The notes: a model not told the origin generated them from the sequence alone. A DNA stretch of 64,000 nucleotides from Canna indica (GCA_034359265.1 CP136890.1:51107001-51171000); one strand, 5' to 3'. Positions 10,471 through 20,755 are shown, counted from the stretch's first letter. A program made the numbers and translations.

Positions 10471-11727
10471 CCGAACAGGTGGCAGCCTCCATCAGCCACA
10501 GAGTCACGTAGATTGATTAGCGTGATTGGGGAGCGGTAATATATCATGAATTATGAATCATTACAAATTCATTATATCATAATATAATATTAAAATTTAT
10601 TTTTGTTGTGCAGGTTCGAGCAAGAAGAAGTGCCGAGGAGCATTTCTTCTACTATTAAACGATACATGCACGGGGCATGGCCTACGTACATGGGCCGAGG
10701 ACCAAAGGCCCTTCATTTACGCTGCCTGGAGGCTATTTCCCGGGCAAGGTACAATGGGCAGCTGGGGCAGGCTCGGTCCCAAGGGATGGCCCGAGCTGGG
10801 ACCACTAACATCGCGGAGACTCGGGGATACGGCCCCGATTGGATTACTCCGGATATATGAGACCAGCTCGTGGGAATATGGTCGACGGATCGATGGCAGG
10901 AGGTTTCTCGGAATGCGGCTAGAAATCGCATGTCGGGGGAGCAGCGCGTCACACCGGCGACTCTGTTGCATTTGCAGTGCACGCGAACCGTATGGTAAGT
11001 ATATCTTTTAATTATATATTTTATTTGTTACTATGTGTACTAATTAATGTATTTATTTTTTAAATGTAGACGACGGTGTCGGATGACGGGACTGTCCAGC
11101 GACCCTCCCCGATGGCGGTGTTTGAGCGGACTCACCGTCGAGCACATGGGACGGGGGAGTACATCGACAACCGCGCTTTATACATTATGGTAACTATATA
11201 TTTGTTTAAATTATTCATTATATATTTATAATTTAAGTTTTATGATCAATATTAAACAAAAAATCAAACTCGAGTAGGAGACCTACAGCCAGACGGTGGT
11301 GCAGCGCGGGGGTACCCCCGAGGACTTTGACGCAGCAACGTGGGTAGAGGCCGCAGGTGGCTGGGACTATGGCCGCGTATATGACTTCGCAGATAGTGGT
11401 CATGCGCGAGCCGTACTGGGGCCACTTGGGGCACCGACCCCTCCGGTCGCTGGTGAGCGGCCGTCCACCTCTAGATCTAGTTATGATCATAGTAGCAGAA
11501 TAAAGACTCTAGAGGACACGGTCGCGCGTCAGACTGAGATAATGGAGCGCCAGAGTCAGATGATGGCGAATATACAAGCTATGCTACGCAACATGTCAGG
11601 TCATCCCGAAGCAGGCATCTATTCGGCATCATCTAATCTATCGTCCTCGAGTCAGTCCACGCAGGTGTACACTCAAGCACTCCAGACCCCGCCATATGAT
11701 CCAGACCATCCTCCATCGTCATCGTGA
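10471..11727 (+). pseudogene. CACTA-2 Ptta/En/Spm-type gene, rearranged
   Basis: The block corresponds to the five-exon accessory gene of CACTA-3. Exon 1 is truncated (10471-10535; its splice donor follows). Exon 2 begins at 10614 after CAG and is fused to exon 3 near 10690 by a deletion that removes intron 2 and flanking coding sequence. Exon 3 continues to about 10995 with frame changes. Exon 4 is about 11070-11188. The last exon, 11277-11727, is open and encodes a Ser-rich tail preceded by a coiled-coil-like stretch (TVARQTEIMERQSQMMANI). The position that is a stop in CACTA-3 (24160-24162) is CAG here. No full-length protein is expected. The family binds subterminal repeats and acts with TNP2. 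Confidence 0.8.
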
Positions 11728-12002
11728 GATCTTTTTTATATTGACTTTGTTACTGAGATATTGGACTTGTTTAATTTATTTTGTTTGGATATTGATATTT
11801 TAATTTTGCATTTGAATAATTTTTATACTATTGTGGATTATTATCAATATAAATATAATTGTTTTGATGTATATCTTGGTGTATTTGTGACGTGTGAATG
11901 AATGTGTGTATGAGTGTATGGGTGTGTGAGTTATGTATCAGATAATGTATCAATGTATTAATGGAAATTTGAAATTTGAAATTTTTTCGTTACCAGGTTC
12001 AC

Positions 12003-12353
12003 ATCATCAGCAACGGCTTTCCCACGGCCGTCCGTGGGAAAGCCGTTGCTAAAAGTGTATCGAAAGTCGTTGCTGATGACCTACAGCAACGGCTTAGCGA
12101 CGGGGTTCTACTAACGGCGTTGCTACGGACTCAGCGGCCGTTGCTATTAATGTTATCAGCAACGGCTCCGGGTCCGTGGCAAAACCGTTGGTGATAATAT
12201 TTTTAGCAACGGCCCGAGCAGCCGTTGCTGATCCGTTGCTAAGTTATCAGCAACACGACTTTCTGCCACGGCTTCATTGCAACGGCTCCGGCCGTTGCGG
12301 ATGCTCTTCAGCAACGGCTGATGCCGTTGCTGATGCTCATGTTTCTAGTAGTA
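12003..12353 (+). repeat. CACTA-2 3' subterminal repeats
   Basis: Dense AGCAACGGC and GCCGTTGCTGAT words in both orientations run up to the terminal GTTTCTAGTAGTA. It matches 22100-22460 of CACTA-3 inverted. Confidence 0.88.
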
Positions 12354-12499
12354 TATGTTTCATTTATGTTCTGTCTGATTTCTGCATCTCCAGTGGTCTA
12401 CGTTCTCCGGTGGTTTGATTTCTTGTAACCAAACAATGAATCTCTACTTTAATCCTCGCCAAGCCTGTCACTTTGAATCCAACGATCCCTTCCAGCCTC

Positions 12500-12572
12500 C
12501 CTCCGCCCATTTCCTTTATTAATACCCAAGAAATGCCTCTCCTCCCATCAGCTCGTTGTCTCCTTTGACGCC
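12500..12572 (+). promoter_or_regulatory. Possible TATA region and leader of the secreted-peptide gene
   Basis: TTTATTAATACCC near 12515 is a plausible TATA-type element about 55 bp before the ATG at 12573, and the leader between them is pyrimidine-rich. Inference from position only. Confidence 0.35.
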
Positions 12573-14110
12573 ATGGCGCACAGGAATGACTTCCTTCTCA
12601 TCATTACTGCTCTTCTTCTCACCCTCTCTTTATCTGGTAATCTCCATTAAGTCTGCGTTTCTTTCTTCTCGTGCTTTCTTCGATCTCTGTTATATTTAGG
12701 AAAAGTTCATCTTATTTGAGTTTGTTCTAATTAACTGTTGAATTAGGAAAAGTTCATCTTTGTTCTATTTAGGAAAAGTCCATTAAGTCGACCTTATTTT
12801 AGTCTGGTAATCTTATCTTATTTAACATACAATGGAAAAAAAGAGTTTGTTTAATTAGATGCAATTTGAGTTCCTTTAGTTATGGAGTTGCAGTAGTGGT
12901 TGTTATTTTCTTTCAAATCATGTCTGATACTGCATGCTTCCTTTTTAATTGGTAGTGTGTGAATGTTAACTAAATCCTTCATGCATTGTTGTATACTGTT
13001 GATTGATACTGTTGAATATTTTATACTATTCACAAAGTTTAATTCTGATCTGAGAAAGATGAACTTATTTAGGCACACTGTAAATGGCTATTACTACTTG
13101 TATGGATTTGATTCTTTTACACAATAGGCTATTTTATCTGTGCCAAGTCAATGTGCTATGTAAATAATATGAATGGCATCTCTGTTTTTATTCTAGTTAA
13201 AAAAAATTATATATTCATTCTAAAATGATGACTTGTGAGGCCTTGCAAATTTTGATCACATTGTATAACTTGCAAATTTTAATCATGCCCTAACAGCAAT
13301 AACCATGGACCATCGGCATTATTCTAAATAAGTCTAAAACCTTGTTCTAAATAAGTCTAAATTTTTACATAAGGTTTTTTTTAACAGTGATTTTTTTCAA
13401 TCTTATTGCTGCACTTGAATAATGCATTAAATAGAATGAATATCCACTTGTGATTTTCTTATCAAATTTTAAATATGAATATGGTTCACAGTAGATTTTT
13501 CTCATAAGTTTCACATGTGATTTTCTTATTCTGATTTTTTGTTAATTATTTTTAGTGAACAATGAATGAGTTGTCATTCATGTTATACGCTGCTACACTA
13601 TTTTTAGTGAACAATGGATGAGTTGTCATTCATGTTATACGCTGCTACACAAAGAATGTATATTCACTTGCTTGCTATGTCTACGGTTGAATATTTTTCA
13701 TGAGGAAATGGAGGATAGATGTACTGAAGAAATTTGTTGAAAATACTCATTGCACGATAATTTTCATGAGGATGGATGAAAGTAGAAGGTTGACTTTTGT
13801 GAAGTCAGTTATAGGGATGTAGTTAAATACTTTATCAATTTGCAGTTGGGGGTGTCCCAACTTTATTTTGGAATTGTTTGGTACTTGTTTACTGTTTGAA
13901 TATTGCTTGCACAGTTTACTGTACATGGTTCTTTGATGATGCAAGGGAAACTAGGCTTGACAATTACTACTGATTCCTGGCTCTGTCGAGCTCAATTAGC
14001 TTTCTTATATTTTATCATTATCTTCAGTTGATGAGCCATTAATCTCAGAATCCTCCCTGGAAGTCCAACAACCTTTTGTAGTAGAGGATGAACCTAACTG
14101 CGGTGATTGA
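12573..14110 (+). CDS. Two-exon small secreted peptide candidate, host-derived, possibly truncated
   Basis: Exon 1 (12573-12636) encodes MAHRNDFLLIITALLLTLS and a few more residues, a classic signal peptide, and ends at a GTAATC donor. A pyrimidine-rich TATCTTCAG acceptor at 14019-14027 opens exon 2 (14028-14110), which keeps the frame and ends with TGA. The joined product would be 48 residues with a short acidic mature part ending PNCGD. Secretion is inferred from the leader. The family is not recognised: the single Cys just before the stop could be the start of a Cys-rich domain that was lost. The gene sits inside the PIF-like element, so it is probably a captured host-gene piece rather than a resident gene. 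A functional gene is possible but unproven. Confidence 0.45.
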
Positions 14111-14370
14111 AAAACTCAAGTCAATGGCACAACAAGTTCATTACTAGTATTTGGAAAATATTATGATTTGGAAAAGCCTTAATGCGCATTAGATGATATG
14201 TTTATATAATATATCTAACTACACGTGTATGTGCATATTATATATCATATTATATTTTCTAAAATAAATTATATAGGCTATATATATAATTGATGATTAA
14301 ATAAATTAATATTAATTATTAAAGATTATAAGTTTGATGTATTGGTGTTAAGAATTTAAAATATAAGAAT

Positions 14371-14460
14371 AAGAACAAGGAGTAGCTCAATGGTAGAAAT
14401 AGTGTATACTAGTTGATAAGTTTAAGATTTTAATCTTACTAGATCATTTTTTTTAAATTT
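14371..14460 (+). repeat. Possible tRNA-derived SINE relic
   Basis: TAGCTCAATGGT at 14383-14394 fits the RNA polymerase III box A consensus. About 30 bp further, AAGATTTTAATCTT is a decayed box B-like segment. No tRNA cloverleaf can be completed, so a SINE or tRNA pseudogene is more likely than a gene. Confidence 0.35.
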
Positions 14461-16242
14461 AAAGACTACTTTAAGTACGAATACTTTGATGTTTAAAATT
14501 AAATTTGAGTATTAAAAATTTGCAAAGGCATTTTGGTCATATTGTCTTGTACATGACTCTGTTTTAGCGAACCAAACATAAGATGAGATTGGATATCGTG
14601 TCCTGTTCTTGACGAACCAAACATGGTATAATTGTTGTCCCAGGACATCTGGTGTTCTGTCCTTGTCCTTGTCCTTGTTTAGTGTCCTGTGACTAGCAGT
14701 TTACGAACCAAACGGGCCCTGAGTATGCATACAGTGAATAGCTAATAAGATAGAAACATAGAAGATATAAACAACTTAGTGAATACCGTGGATCAACTTT
14801 GTGAATAAGGAAGAGAAACAGAGAAATATAGTGAATCAACTTTGTGAATGAGGGAAAAGAATAGCAGTTTCCAAACCCTGCAAAAATGTCAGATGAAGAA
14901 TAATGGTGAGGAGGTGAAGAAGAAGATGAAAAAAACCTATCAATTCTATCACATCTACCAAGTTGTCCTTTGTACGTTGTCATTTCAAGCAAGAAAAATT
15001 CTTAATTGCAAGATGGATTATGTCCCCTTTACACAAGAGGAGTAGAAGCTTTACATCTACCTTGAAGGGTTTTTCTAGCATCAAAAGTTCAAAAGTCAAG
15101 CATTGTTAGGTATTCCTGGATTTGAAATAAAAACTTGAAACTTGACAGAAGGCCTCGGATATTAATTTTCAAATAAATGTAACCTAAATTGATCTACTCA
15201 TACCTGAAAAGAATCTCTACTGCAGGGCATGCATGAAAAAAGAATCTTCATATATAGGCAGCGTTTGAAGATAATATAACAAAAATACAGATATAAACAT
15301 CTATATGTCCATAGAAGAAAATTGTCAAGAACAAGTGAATATGTTGGTTAATATATTAACCCCCACAAAATGACAAAATGATTCCATCTCAGGCATTCAT
15401 TTAATAATTCATTGTTATGAAGTTGGGAATCTAAAGGGGGAATGTTTAGATTGATATATAAGCAGGTTGGCAGTAAACTATTGGTCATTATCAAAAGACT
15501 TTGCATTGTGGTCTTGACCTTCAACATTGTTCTTGATAAGAATACAATATCATTTTTTCTTAAAATGATCCCAACCTAACTCTTCAGGCCCCCTAACTAT
15601 GAAGAGTTAGTACGTAGAGATGGGGAACTCCTCAATCAAGCATAAAATGTCATTTTTATGCAGTTTTGAACATTATTAAAATGACAACAAAATGCTTTGT
15701 CTCAATTAGACTCGCATAGATCAAAGTGATGAAATTTTATTGGTTTTAACATGTAGATGATGATATCAAGAACCAGCCAATGGAACCTCATAATATTTTC
15801 CTAGACCCATAGATAAATAGGCACCACAAAACACAGACATTTATCTAAAAGTAATTAAATACCACATTCATTACATACTTGTTGGCTTCAATAAAAATGA
15901 AAAAGTTCCTTAAAGTATAGTCAAATATGCTGGTGGTTTACCACCTGAGCATAGCATACTTCTTCACTTTTGTTTATCCATATAATTCAGGAGATATTAT
16001 TACATTTCATGCAGCCTACGTATCTGATAATTACACGAAAATATCGTAATTTTCTGCTATATGTAAATAATTTATGGTAGATATGGATGAACAACAGTTA
16101 CGTTCTTCAATTACGTACATCAGTTACATTCTTCAATTATAAAAGATAATGCAAAGCTATCTCTAGAATTAGAACTGAGAGCAAATATAACAGAGAAAAC
16201 TAGTGGAAGAAAAAAAGATATATTAGCCTGACTAATTAGTAC
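14461..16242. other. Non-coding interior of the PIF-like element
   Basis: AT-rich sequence. Near 14570-14720 there is a Tourist-like end, with repeated GAACCAAAC words and a final AACCAAACGGGCCC next to TGA; its partner end was not found. Further right may be introns or downstream sequence of the minus-strand HVA22-like gene. The word AACTCCTCAATCAAG occurs at about 15627 and again near 16676, in both cases close to AGAGATGGGG. No further gene is supported. Confidence 0.4.
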
Positions 16243-16627
16243 CTGAAGAGGATGATCCCTTGATGATTGTGATGGTGATTGTGATTGCGAAGCGACATGT
16301 CACATATTACAGTATTCCAAAAAACCTAGACTGACCATAGCTTGCAATCCTTTGGAATTAGAGGATAGCAAAATCCCCGGCCCTTGTTCTCAACTCAAGC
16401 AAGTTGTGATCTATTTCATCCTCATGCTTTGAAACATATGGTTTAAAGAAGGTTGGCCCCAAGAAGGTTTCATAAACATACGTTATCCCCTGCCCGCCCA
16501 CAAATGCATATATCTCTAAACCAAATTGTCCTCCAGATAACATATAAAAATTGCCGGTTCAATTTTATACCTCGGACACCAGAGATATACCAAAAACGCC
16601 AACTTTGCTTCACCATACATTGGTAAA
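16243..16627 (-). pseudogene. HVA22: HVA22-like (TB2/DP1/REEP family) gene fragment
   Basis: Two exon-like blocks read as the core of a plant HVA22 protein, an ER membrane-shaping protein related to yeast Yop1 and animal REEP5 (family knowledge). Block A (16627-16571) encodes LPMYGEAKLAFLVYLWCPR, follows an AG acceptor and ends at GTATAA. Block B (16489-16243) follows CAG and encodes TYVYETFLGPTFFKPYV, then KHEDEIDHNLLELRTRAGD, then FQRIASYGQSRFFGIL and a Ser/Gln-rich tail, ending at a GTACTA donor. Two TAA stops (in place of the Tyr after AIL and of a Gln after FGIL) and one frameshift break it. The N-terminal membrane hairpin exons are absent. It lies inside the PIF-like element and is taken as a captured, decayed gene. 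Confidence 0.85.
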
Positions 16628-17294
16628 CTTCAAAGAAAGATACAAGATTCATCGTATAGAACCACATGAATGAGAACTCCTCAATCAAGTAGAGATGGGG
16701 GAACCCCTGCAATTGACTGAAAATTTACAGTCATCCTCGTTAATTAATGTACAAAATAGCACACGTTTGAGAAGAACTATGCGAGAGAAGACAGAGAAGA
16801 CATCATGCAAGCCATAGAAAAGAAAACCTTAATTAAGCCCCGACGAAAAATTAAAGGGCAAGAAGAAGAAGAAGAAGAAACCTAAGGAGAAGATGTCGCA
16901 TGGAGAAGCTGTCGTGGAGTTGGGGTGTTGTGTGGGGTGCAGAAGAAGAAGAAGGAGTGTTGGGGAGAAGTTGTCACGTGGAGAAGTTGTCGCGGAGTCA
17001 AGGTGTTGTGCGGGGTGCAGAGTTGCTGTAGGTGCGCCAGGGAGAAGAGCGTCGGGGTGTTGTAGTCGCGTGGAGAAGCTCTCGAGAGTCTAGGTGTTGA
17101 GCGGCGGATGGAAATTACATCCGCCGATACCCTAAACTCACCCCCTAGGAAGTCTTAATCGGGCTCGGGATGGATATGGGCTAAAATAAATCCAGCCTAT
17201 TTCCAGCTCAATTCCCATTTGTTGATGCTACAAACGGTGGATTGGATTTTTAAAATCCAATCCACCTCCTTTATCTACCCAAGCAAACATGGCC
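16628..17294. other. Right end of the PIF-like element
   Basis: From about 16865 to 17095 there is a GA-rich degenerate tandem repeat built on GGAGAAG(C/T)TGTCGYGGAG and GGTGTTGTG words. After it, about 17115-17294 is the element's right arm, which contains an inner palindrome GGATTTTTAAAATCC near 17243. No gene supported. Confidence 0.5.
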
Positions 17295-18183
17295 TAAGGT
17301 ACAACATTCACTAATCATAGTAAATCAATCTACTCGGTGGACTTATGCCTCAAACACAAAGACTACCACCCAATCTATCAAATTTAGCAATCTAGGTTTA
17401 CACAAGTTCAAATACAATAAAATAAACAACAAATTAAATACGATAACTAATGGAGCAATAATCAAACCAAAGTATACTTAGCTCCAAAAGAAACTCCCTA
17501 GTCCCCTTGATGCCTCAAGGTGATGAATCGATGAAGTTTGAGGGCTCAATCAAGAGGGGTGAGGATCAAAGCTAGGGTTTACAAAGAATCTCTCAATGAA
17601 AGCTTTAAGAGTGATCAAAGATGGCTAAATGGAGTGTGGGATCCACAAGGAAAATTAATTGTATTTATAAGCCAGATGAGAGAGCCAAAATAGCTCACCC
17701 AACGGGCAAAAAGCTGCTCGTTGGCGCCGCTCGGTCGGTGGCCGATCGAAGGCCGGTCAACTAACTGAGCGATCGGTTATCGACCGAAAGCTTCTGTGAC
17801 TTTAGAGCCATTGCCGATCACTCGTCGGTCGACCGACCGAAGAGTACCAGTACTCTACCTATTATACCTATACTCTGTCATTGAGTTTTAGTCGAGTTCT
17901 TTCTTCGGTTCGGGTTTCAGATTACGGATTTGGCTTTTGGATTCTTTGCATAATAAAGGAGGACTACATATTCATTCTAGACACCTTAAACCTAAACTTT
18001 ATCTTTCCGACGAAATCCAAGCGTTGACGACCATCCTTGCCGATTTCTCTGATTTTTTCGATCAGGGACGTCATACGCTAATCAATATGGAACCTGAAAA
18101 TAATTCTTCATGAAATCATTAGTTCCATGTTTGTTATCATCAAAACCAAGATTAAGATCAAAGTTGAAAACCTTAGGCCAACA

Positions 18184-18880
18184 GAGCATGGGACGCTCAT
18201 CTCGGCCGACCCCCTAAGGGTCTTCGAGGAGACGCATAGATATCAACGTGGTCCTTGCTGGGGTGAGTTTATCATCGGGAGGCCGAAGACGATACTGGTA
18301 AGTTAATATTTAAATTTTTTATATCTAGTTCTATTATGTATAATTAATTTAATTAATCCACTTGATTTTCTTTAAAGACTACGTATAGTGAGTTGGTGAC
18401 CTAGCGGGGAGGTGATCCTGCGTAGCATCAGCTTGATGCTGACGCATGATGCAGGTGACAAGTGTAGACCATGACCGTGTATATGGCATTGGCACAACGG
18501 CCCACACACGGATGTTGTTGCGGCTACATGGTGTGGGGTCATCTGTCTTCACCTCCTTCGCCACTGGTCCATCAACATCACGTGCGAACCAAAATCGATT
18601 AGCGGCCGTCGAGACTATTTAGGCATGCCTCAGCACCGACATGGCCACTATGAGGAATATTGTGATGTATATGGCCCAGCATATGATACATGTGACCGAG
18701 TACTTAGCGCATATAGCTTCTATCATACCTGGTGCTCGTGCCCCTCCACCTCCCCCGTTATTTGGCGCGACGACATCAGCACGAGATCCATCATCATCGT
18801 TGAGGCCGACTGATGCCCTCCCCATGCAGCCCCTGTCCTCGCCGCCTCCCCTGTCGTCGTTTGATGCGCCTTACCATTGA
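18184..18880 (+). pseudogene. CACTA-1 Ptta-type gene, 3' exons
   Basis: Continues the gene broken at 8544. The first block (18184-18299) contains VFEETHRYQRG-like residues, equivalent to the VFERTHRRAHG exon of CACTA-3, and ends at a GGTAAG donor. The last block, about 18378-18880, ends with a frame coding MATMRNIVMYMAQHMI, a Pro/Ser-rich tail and the stop TGA at 18878-18880. It has the same architecture as the last exon of CACTA-3 (helical stretch, then Ser/Pro-rich tail). Stops in the earlier part show decay. Confidence 0.65.
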
Positions 18881-19079
18881 TGTATTTATTTGATATTTTA
18901 TTTTGATATGATGTAAATATTATTGTTTGATACAGTGTATATAATATTTTGATACGATGTATGTAATATTTTGATATCCATTTGATGTATATACTATTAT
19001 AAGTTGATGTATCTTGTTTGATTGATATGCATTTTAATTAAATATTGTAAACATGAATTTATATTTTTCTATTTTTATT
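18881..19079 (+). other. CACTA-1 3' non-coding region
   Basis: AT-rich, with a repeated TTGATATGATGTA-like word four times between 18890 and 19020. Probably the 3' UTR. Confidence 0.5.
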
Positions 19080-19370
19080 TTATTTTTAAAAACATACTTT
19101 TGTGACGGTATTACGACCGCAATAACCGTTGTAGAAGGTCTATGGTCTGGTTTCATAGCAAAGCGATCGCAGTTGTTGTGTGACGACCCTACGACGGCAA
19201 CCAGTCATCGCAATAATCTTTTATTGTGACTGCCTTTGCCGCGGTCGCACAAAATCTGCAACCATAGCTTTGGTGACGAACATGTGCGACAACAGTCTGC
19301 CGTCGTCAAAGCGCTTCTGCGATGGCTCTGCGACCGCAGTAGCCATCGCAGAAGACATTTTTTAGTAGTG
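19080..19370 (+). repeat. CACTA-1 3' subterminal repeats
   Basis: Repeated GCGACC, TGCGACGG and CATCGCAG words run in both orientations up to the terminal TTTTAGTAGTG. It mirrors the composition of 3155-3340. Confidence 0.75.
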
Positions 19371-19567
19371 TTAAAACCTTGGTCGATAATTGCCGAGAAA
19401 TTTTTTGTCGATAAACTATTAGTACCCGTTTCGACCAAGGTTTTACCGATGCAAATTTTGACATCGAAAATCAGTCAAAATTGGGTCGGTAAATTAATAT
19501 TTCTGGCAAACTTTTGACCACTTTTTGACTACAATGACCGTCTGAAATCACTATATTTCTTGTAGTG
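19371..19567 (+). mobile_element. CACTA-0 terminus (right end)
   Basis: It ends ATATTTCTTGTAGTG at 19567, the inverse of the common CACTACAAGAAATAT terminus. Inside is an inverted pair AAAACCTTGGTCGA / TCGACCAAGGTTTT (about 19373-19443), a subterminal palindrome. The left neighbour of this piece before CACTA-1 inserted is 2589-3154. Confidence 0.65.
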
Positions 19568-20115
19568 TGAGATGTGGTGTGAGGGTTAGAAATTTGAGGT
19601 TTAAAAAAGATAAACACTTTAGTAAAGTTTAATTTTACTGACAGAGTAAAACTGACACTAGTCATTAGCGTTGGTTTTAATCTTAATTAAACTTAAATTA
19701 ATTAGTTTAAATTCGGCACCACATAAGAGCATTGGTTTTAATTTCACTTTTTATATTTTTACCTTTTACGTTTATTCTCCCGCTTACTTTTCCCAACTCA
19801 CACTTACCTTTCACCTCATCATCATCTCCTCTTCGCGTCATCTCCTAATCTGTATGTTGAAGCCCTAACTACTAGAAATATAAGCTTCATCGGCGGCTAA
19901 TACTATTGCTGAGCCGTCGGTGACGACTATCACGAACGTGACGCGCTGTTGGAAACGATTGTCGCTTATGTGCGTGTCTCCAATAAATCTTATGATCATA
20001 AGAAGAAGAATGATTCTTTCAAGAATGCTCATGCTCATCATAGTTCACATGTTAAGCATTCTAATAATAGGCATCATGTCTATAACAAAAATGAAAAGAA
20101 ATTTAATGAACATTA
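19568..20115. other. Fragments between CACTA-0 and Copia-1
   Basis: A decayed CACTA-type start (ACTACTAGAAATATAAGC near 19870, followed by CATCGGCGGC and GAGCCGTCGGTGACGAC) is truncated near 19945. From there to 20115 is a His/Lys/Asn-rich frame (NKSYDHKKKNDSFKNA, then HHSSHVKHSNN) that looks like a gag-like linker, but no domain is recognised. No gene supported. Confidence 0.4.
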
Positions 20116-20753
20116 TGTTGGAGTATCTCTCTAATTTGGAGGAAGTATCAGACTCACTTTTATTGGGCTTTAATTGGCCAAGACCCACATTTATTAAAGA
20201 TTTATTTCATTTAAAAGGAGCAGCCATAATAGTGGAGATTAAATTAGAAAGAAAATTGTGGGCCACCAAAAAGGGAGCAATTTTCAAGTAGATTTTTTGT
20301 GCGACCAGAGCATGATCAAACCTTCGATTGGGATGTAAAATCAACTCTGATCGGGATGAAATTTTGACGGTGGCTTCAACACTCGTGTGACTGAATTTTG
20401 AACGGTTAGATTTTCATTTTGAGCTTTGTAAATTTTGTTTTGGCTGAGTTTATAATCCATTTTTCTCGGGTAACGAATTTTTCATTTGGTGATCCAAGAG
20501 ATTGTTGTCTCTTGAGTTGGTTGATCCATTGGCTTGTACTTGATGAGAAATAGTGTGTAATCTCCATTGATAATGGAAAGTTGCTTTGGACTCGGTCCCG
20601 TGGTTTTTTCCCACATCGAAGTTTTCCACGTAAAAATTCTTGGTGTCGTTTTTTGATTGTTAATTTGTTTGCTTGATTCCTATCTTGATTGCACTAGTAG
20701 GAAAGGAAGATAATTGTTGCGTAATTGATTGTTTAAGCACCCCTTTCCCAACA
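20116..20753 (+). mobile_element. Copia-1 5' LTR
   Basis: 638 bp with TGTTGG at the start and CCAACA at the end, directly followed by AA and the primer-binding site. No partner LTR is present in the window. Confidence 0.88.
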
Positions 20754-20755
20754 AA

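Larger units (their letters stand above)
8957..12353 (+). mobile_element. CACTA-2, internally deleted and rearranged copy of the CACTA-3 family
   Basis: It begins CACTACTAGAAAC at 8957 and ends GTTTCTAGTAGTA, where the expected final G has become A. Flanking triplets (TTG and TAT) do not match. Subterminal AGCAACGGC palindromes, the GC-rich leader, the 26-bp minisatellite and the Ptta gene match CACTA-3 (22100-29243), which lies in the opposite orientation. The whole TNP2 gene is missing. In its place is an extra copy of the element's 3' non-coding region (10161-10470). Confidence 0.9.
8927..17294 (+). mobile_element. PIF/Harbinger-like non-autonomous element carrying host-gene pieces
   Basis: The terminal inverted repeats are GGCCATGTTTGCTT at 8927 and AAGCAAACATGGCC at 17294, identical over 14 bp. 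TAA flanks both sides (8924-8926 and 17295-17297). GG-ending TIRs with a TAA/TTA duplication are typical of PIF/Harbinger. Without the nested CACTA-2 it is about 5.0 kb. No transposase was recognised. It contains a two-exon secreted-peptide candidate on the plus strand and an HVA22-like pseudogene on the minus strand, so it looks like a gene-capturing element. Confidence 0.75.
8545..18183 (-). mobile_element. SIRE-like Copia solo LTR (about 1.27 kb of its own) with nested insertion
   Basis: The ends are TGTTGG (8545) and CCAACA (18183). The flanks are AAGCA and GAGCA, a 5-bp duplication with one mismatch. Read on the minus strand it begins TGTTGGCCTAAGG. The same kind of end sits next to a polypurine tract and SIRE-like Copia coding sequence at 52094, which fixes family and orientation. 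Its own sequence is 8545-8926 and 17298-18183. The PIF-like element at 8927 splits it. Partial copies lie at 29470, 51328 and 63559. Confidence 0.85.
3155..19370 (+). mobile_element. CACTA-1 (En/Spm) element with nested insertions
   Basis: It starts with CACTACTAGAAATATG at 3155 and ends with the inverse TTTTTTAGTAGTG at 19370. The trinucleotide TTA flanks it on both sides (3152-3154 and 19371-19373), a perfect CACTA-type target duplication. Subterminal regions are rich in short GCGAC(G/C)G repeats in opposite orientations. Its own sequence is only about 4.1 kb (3155-4086, 6580-8544, 18184-19370); the rest is later insertions. It carries a Ptta-type gene but no TNP2 transposase, so it is a non-autonomous or internally deleted copy. 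Confidence 0.9.

Noticed and set aside
10713..11011. Minus-strand and shifted frames over the CACTA-2 accessory gene
   Set aside because: They are shadows of the GC-rich exon; the sense frame matches CACTA-3 exon 3.
14381..14440. Functional tRNA gene
   Set aside because: Box A is good, but acceptor stem, anticodon arm and box B cannot be completed.
19868..19945. A further CACTA element start
   Set aside because: A terminus-like word and CGGCGGC/CCGTCGGTGACGAC fit, but the first C is missing, no partner end or TSD is found, and the match is only about 75 bp; kept as a fragment, not an element.
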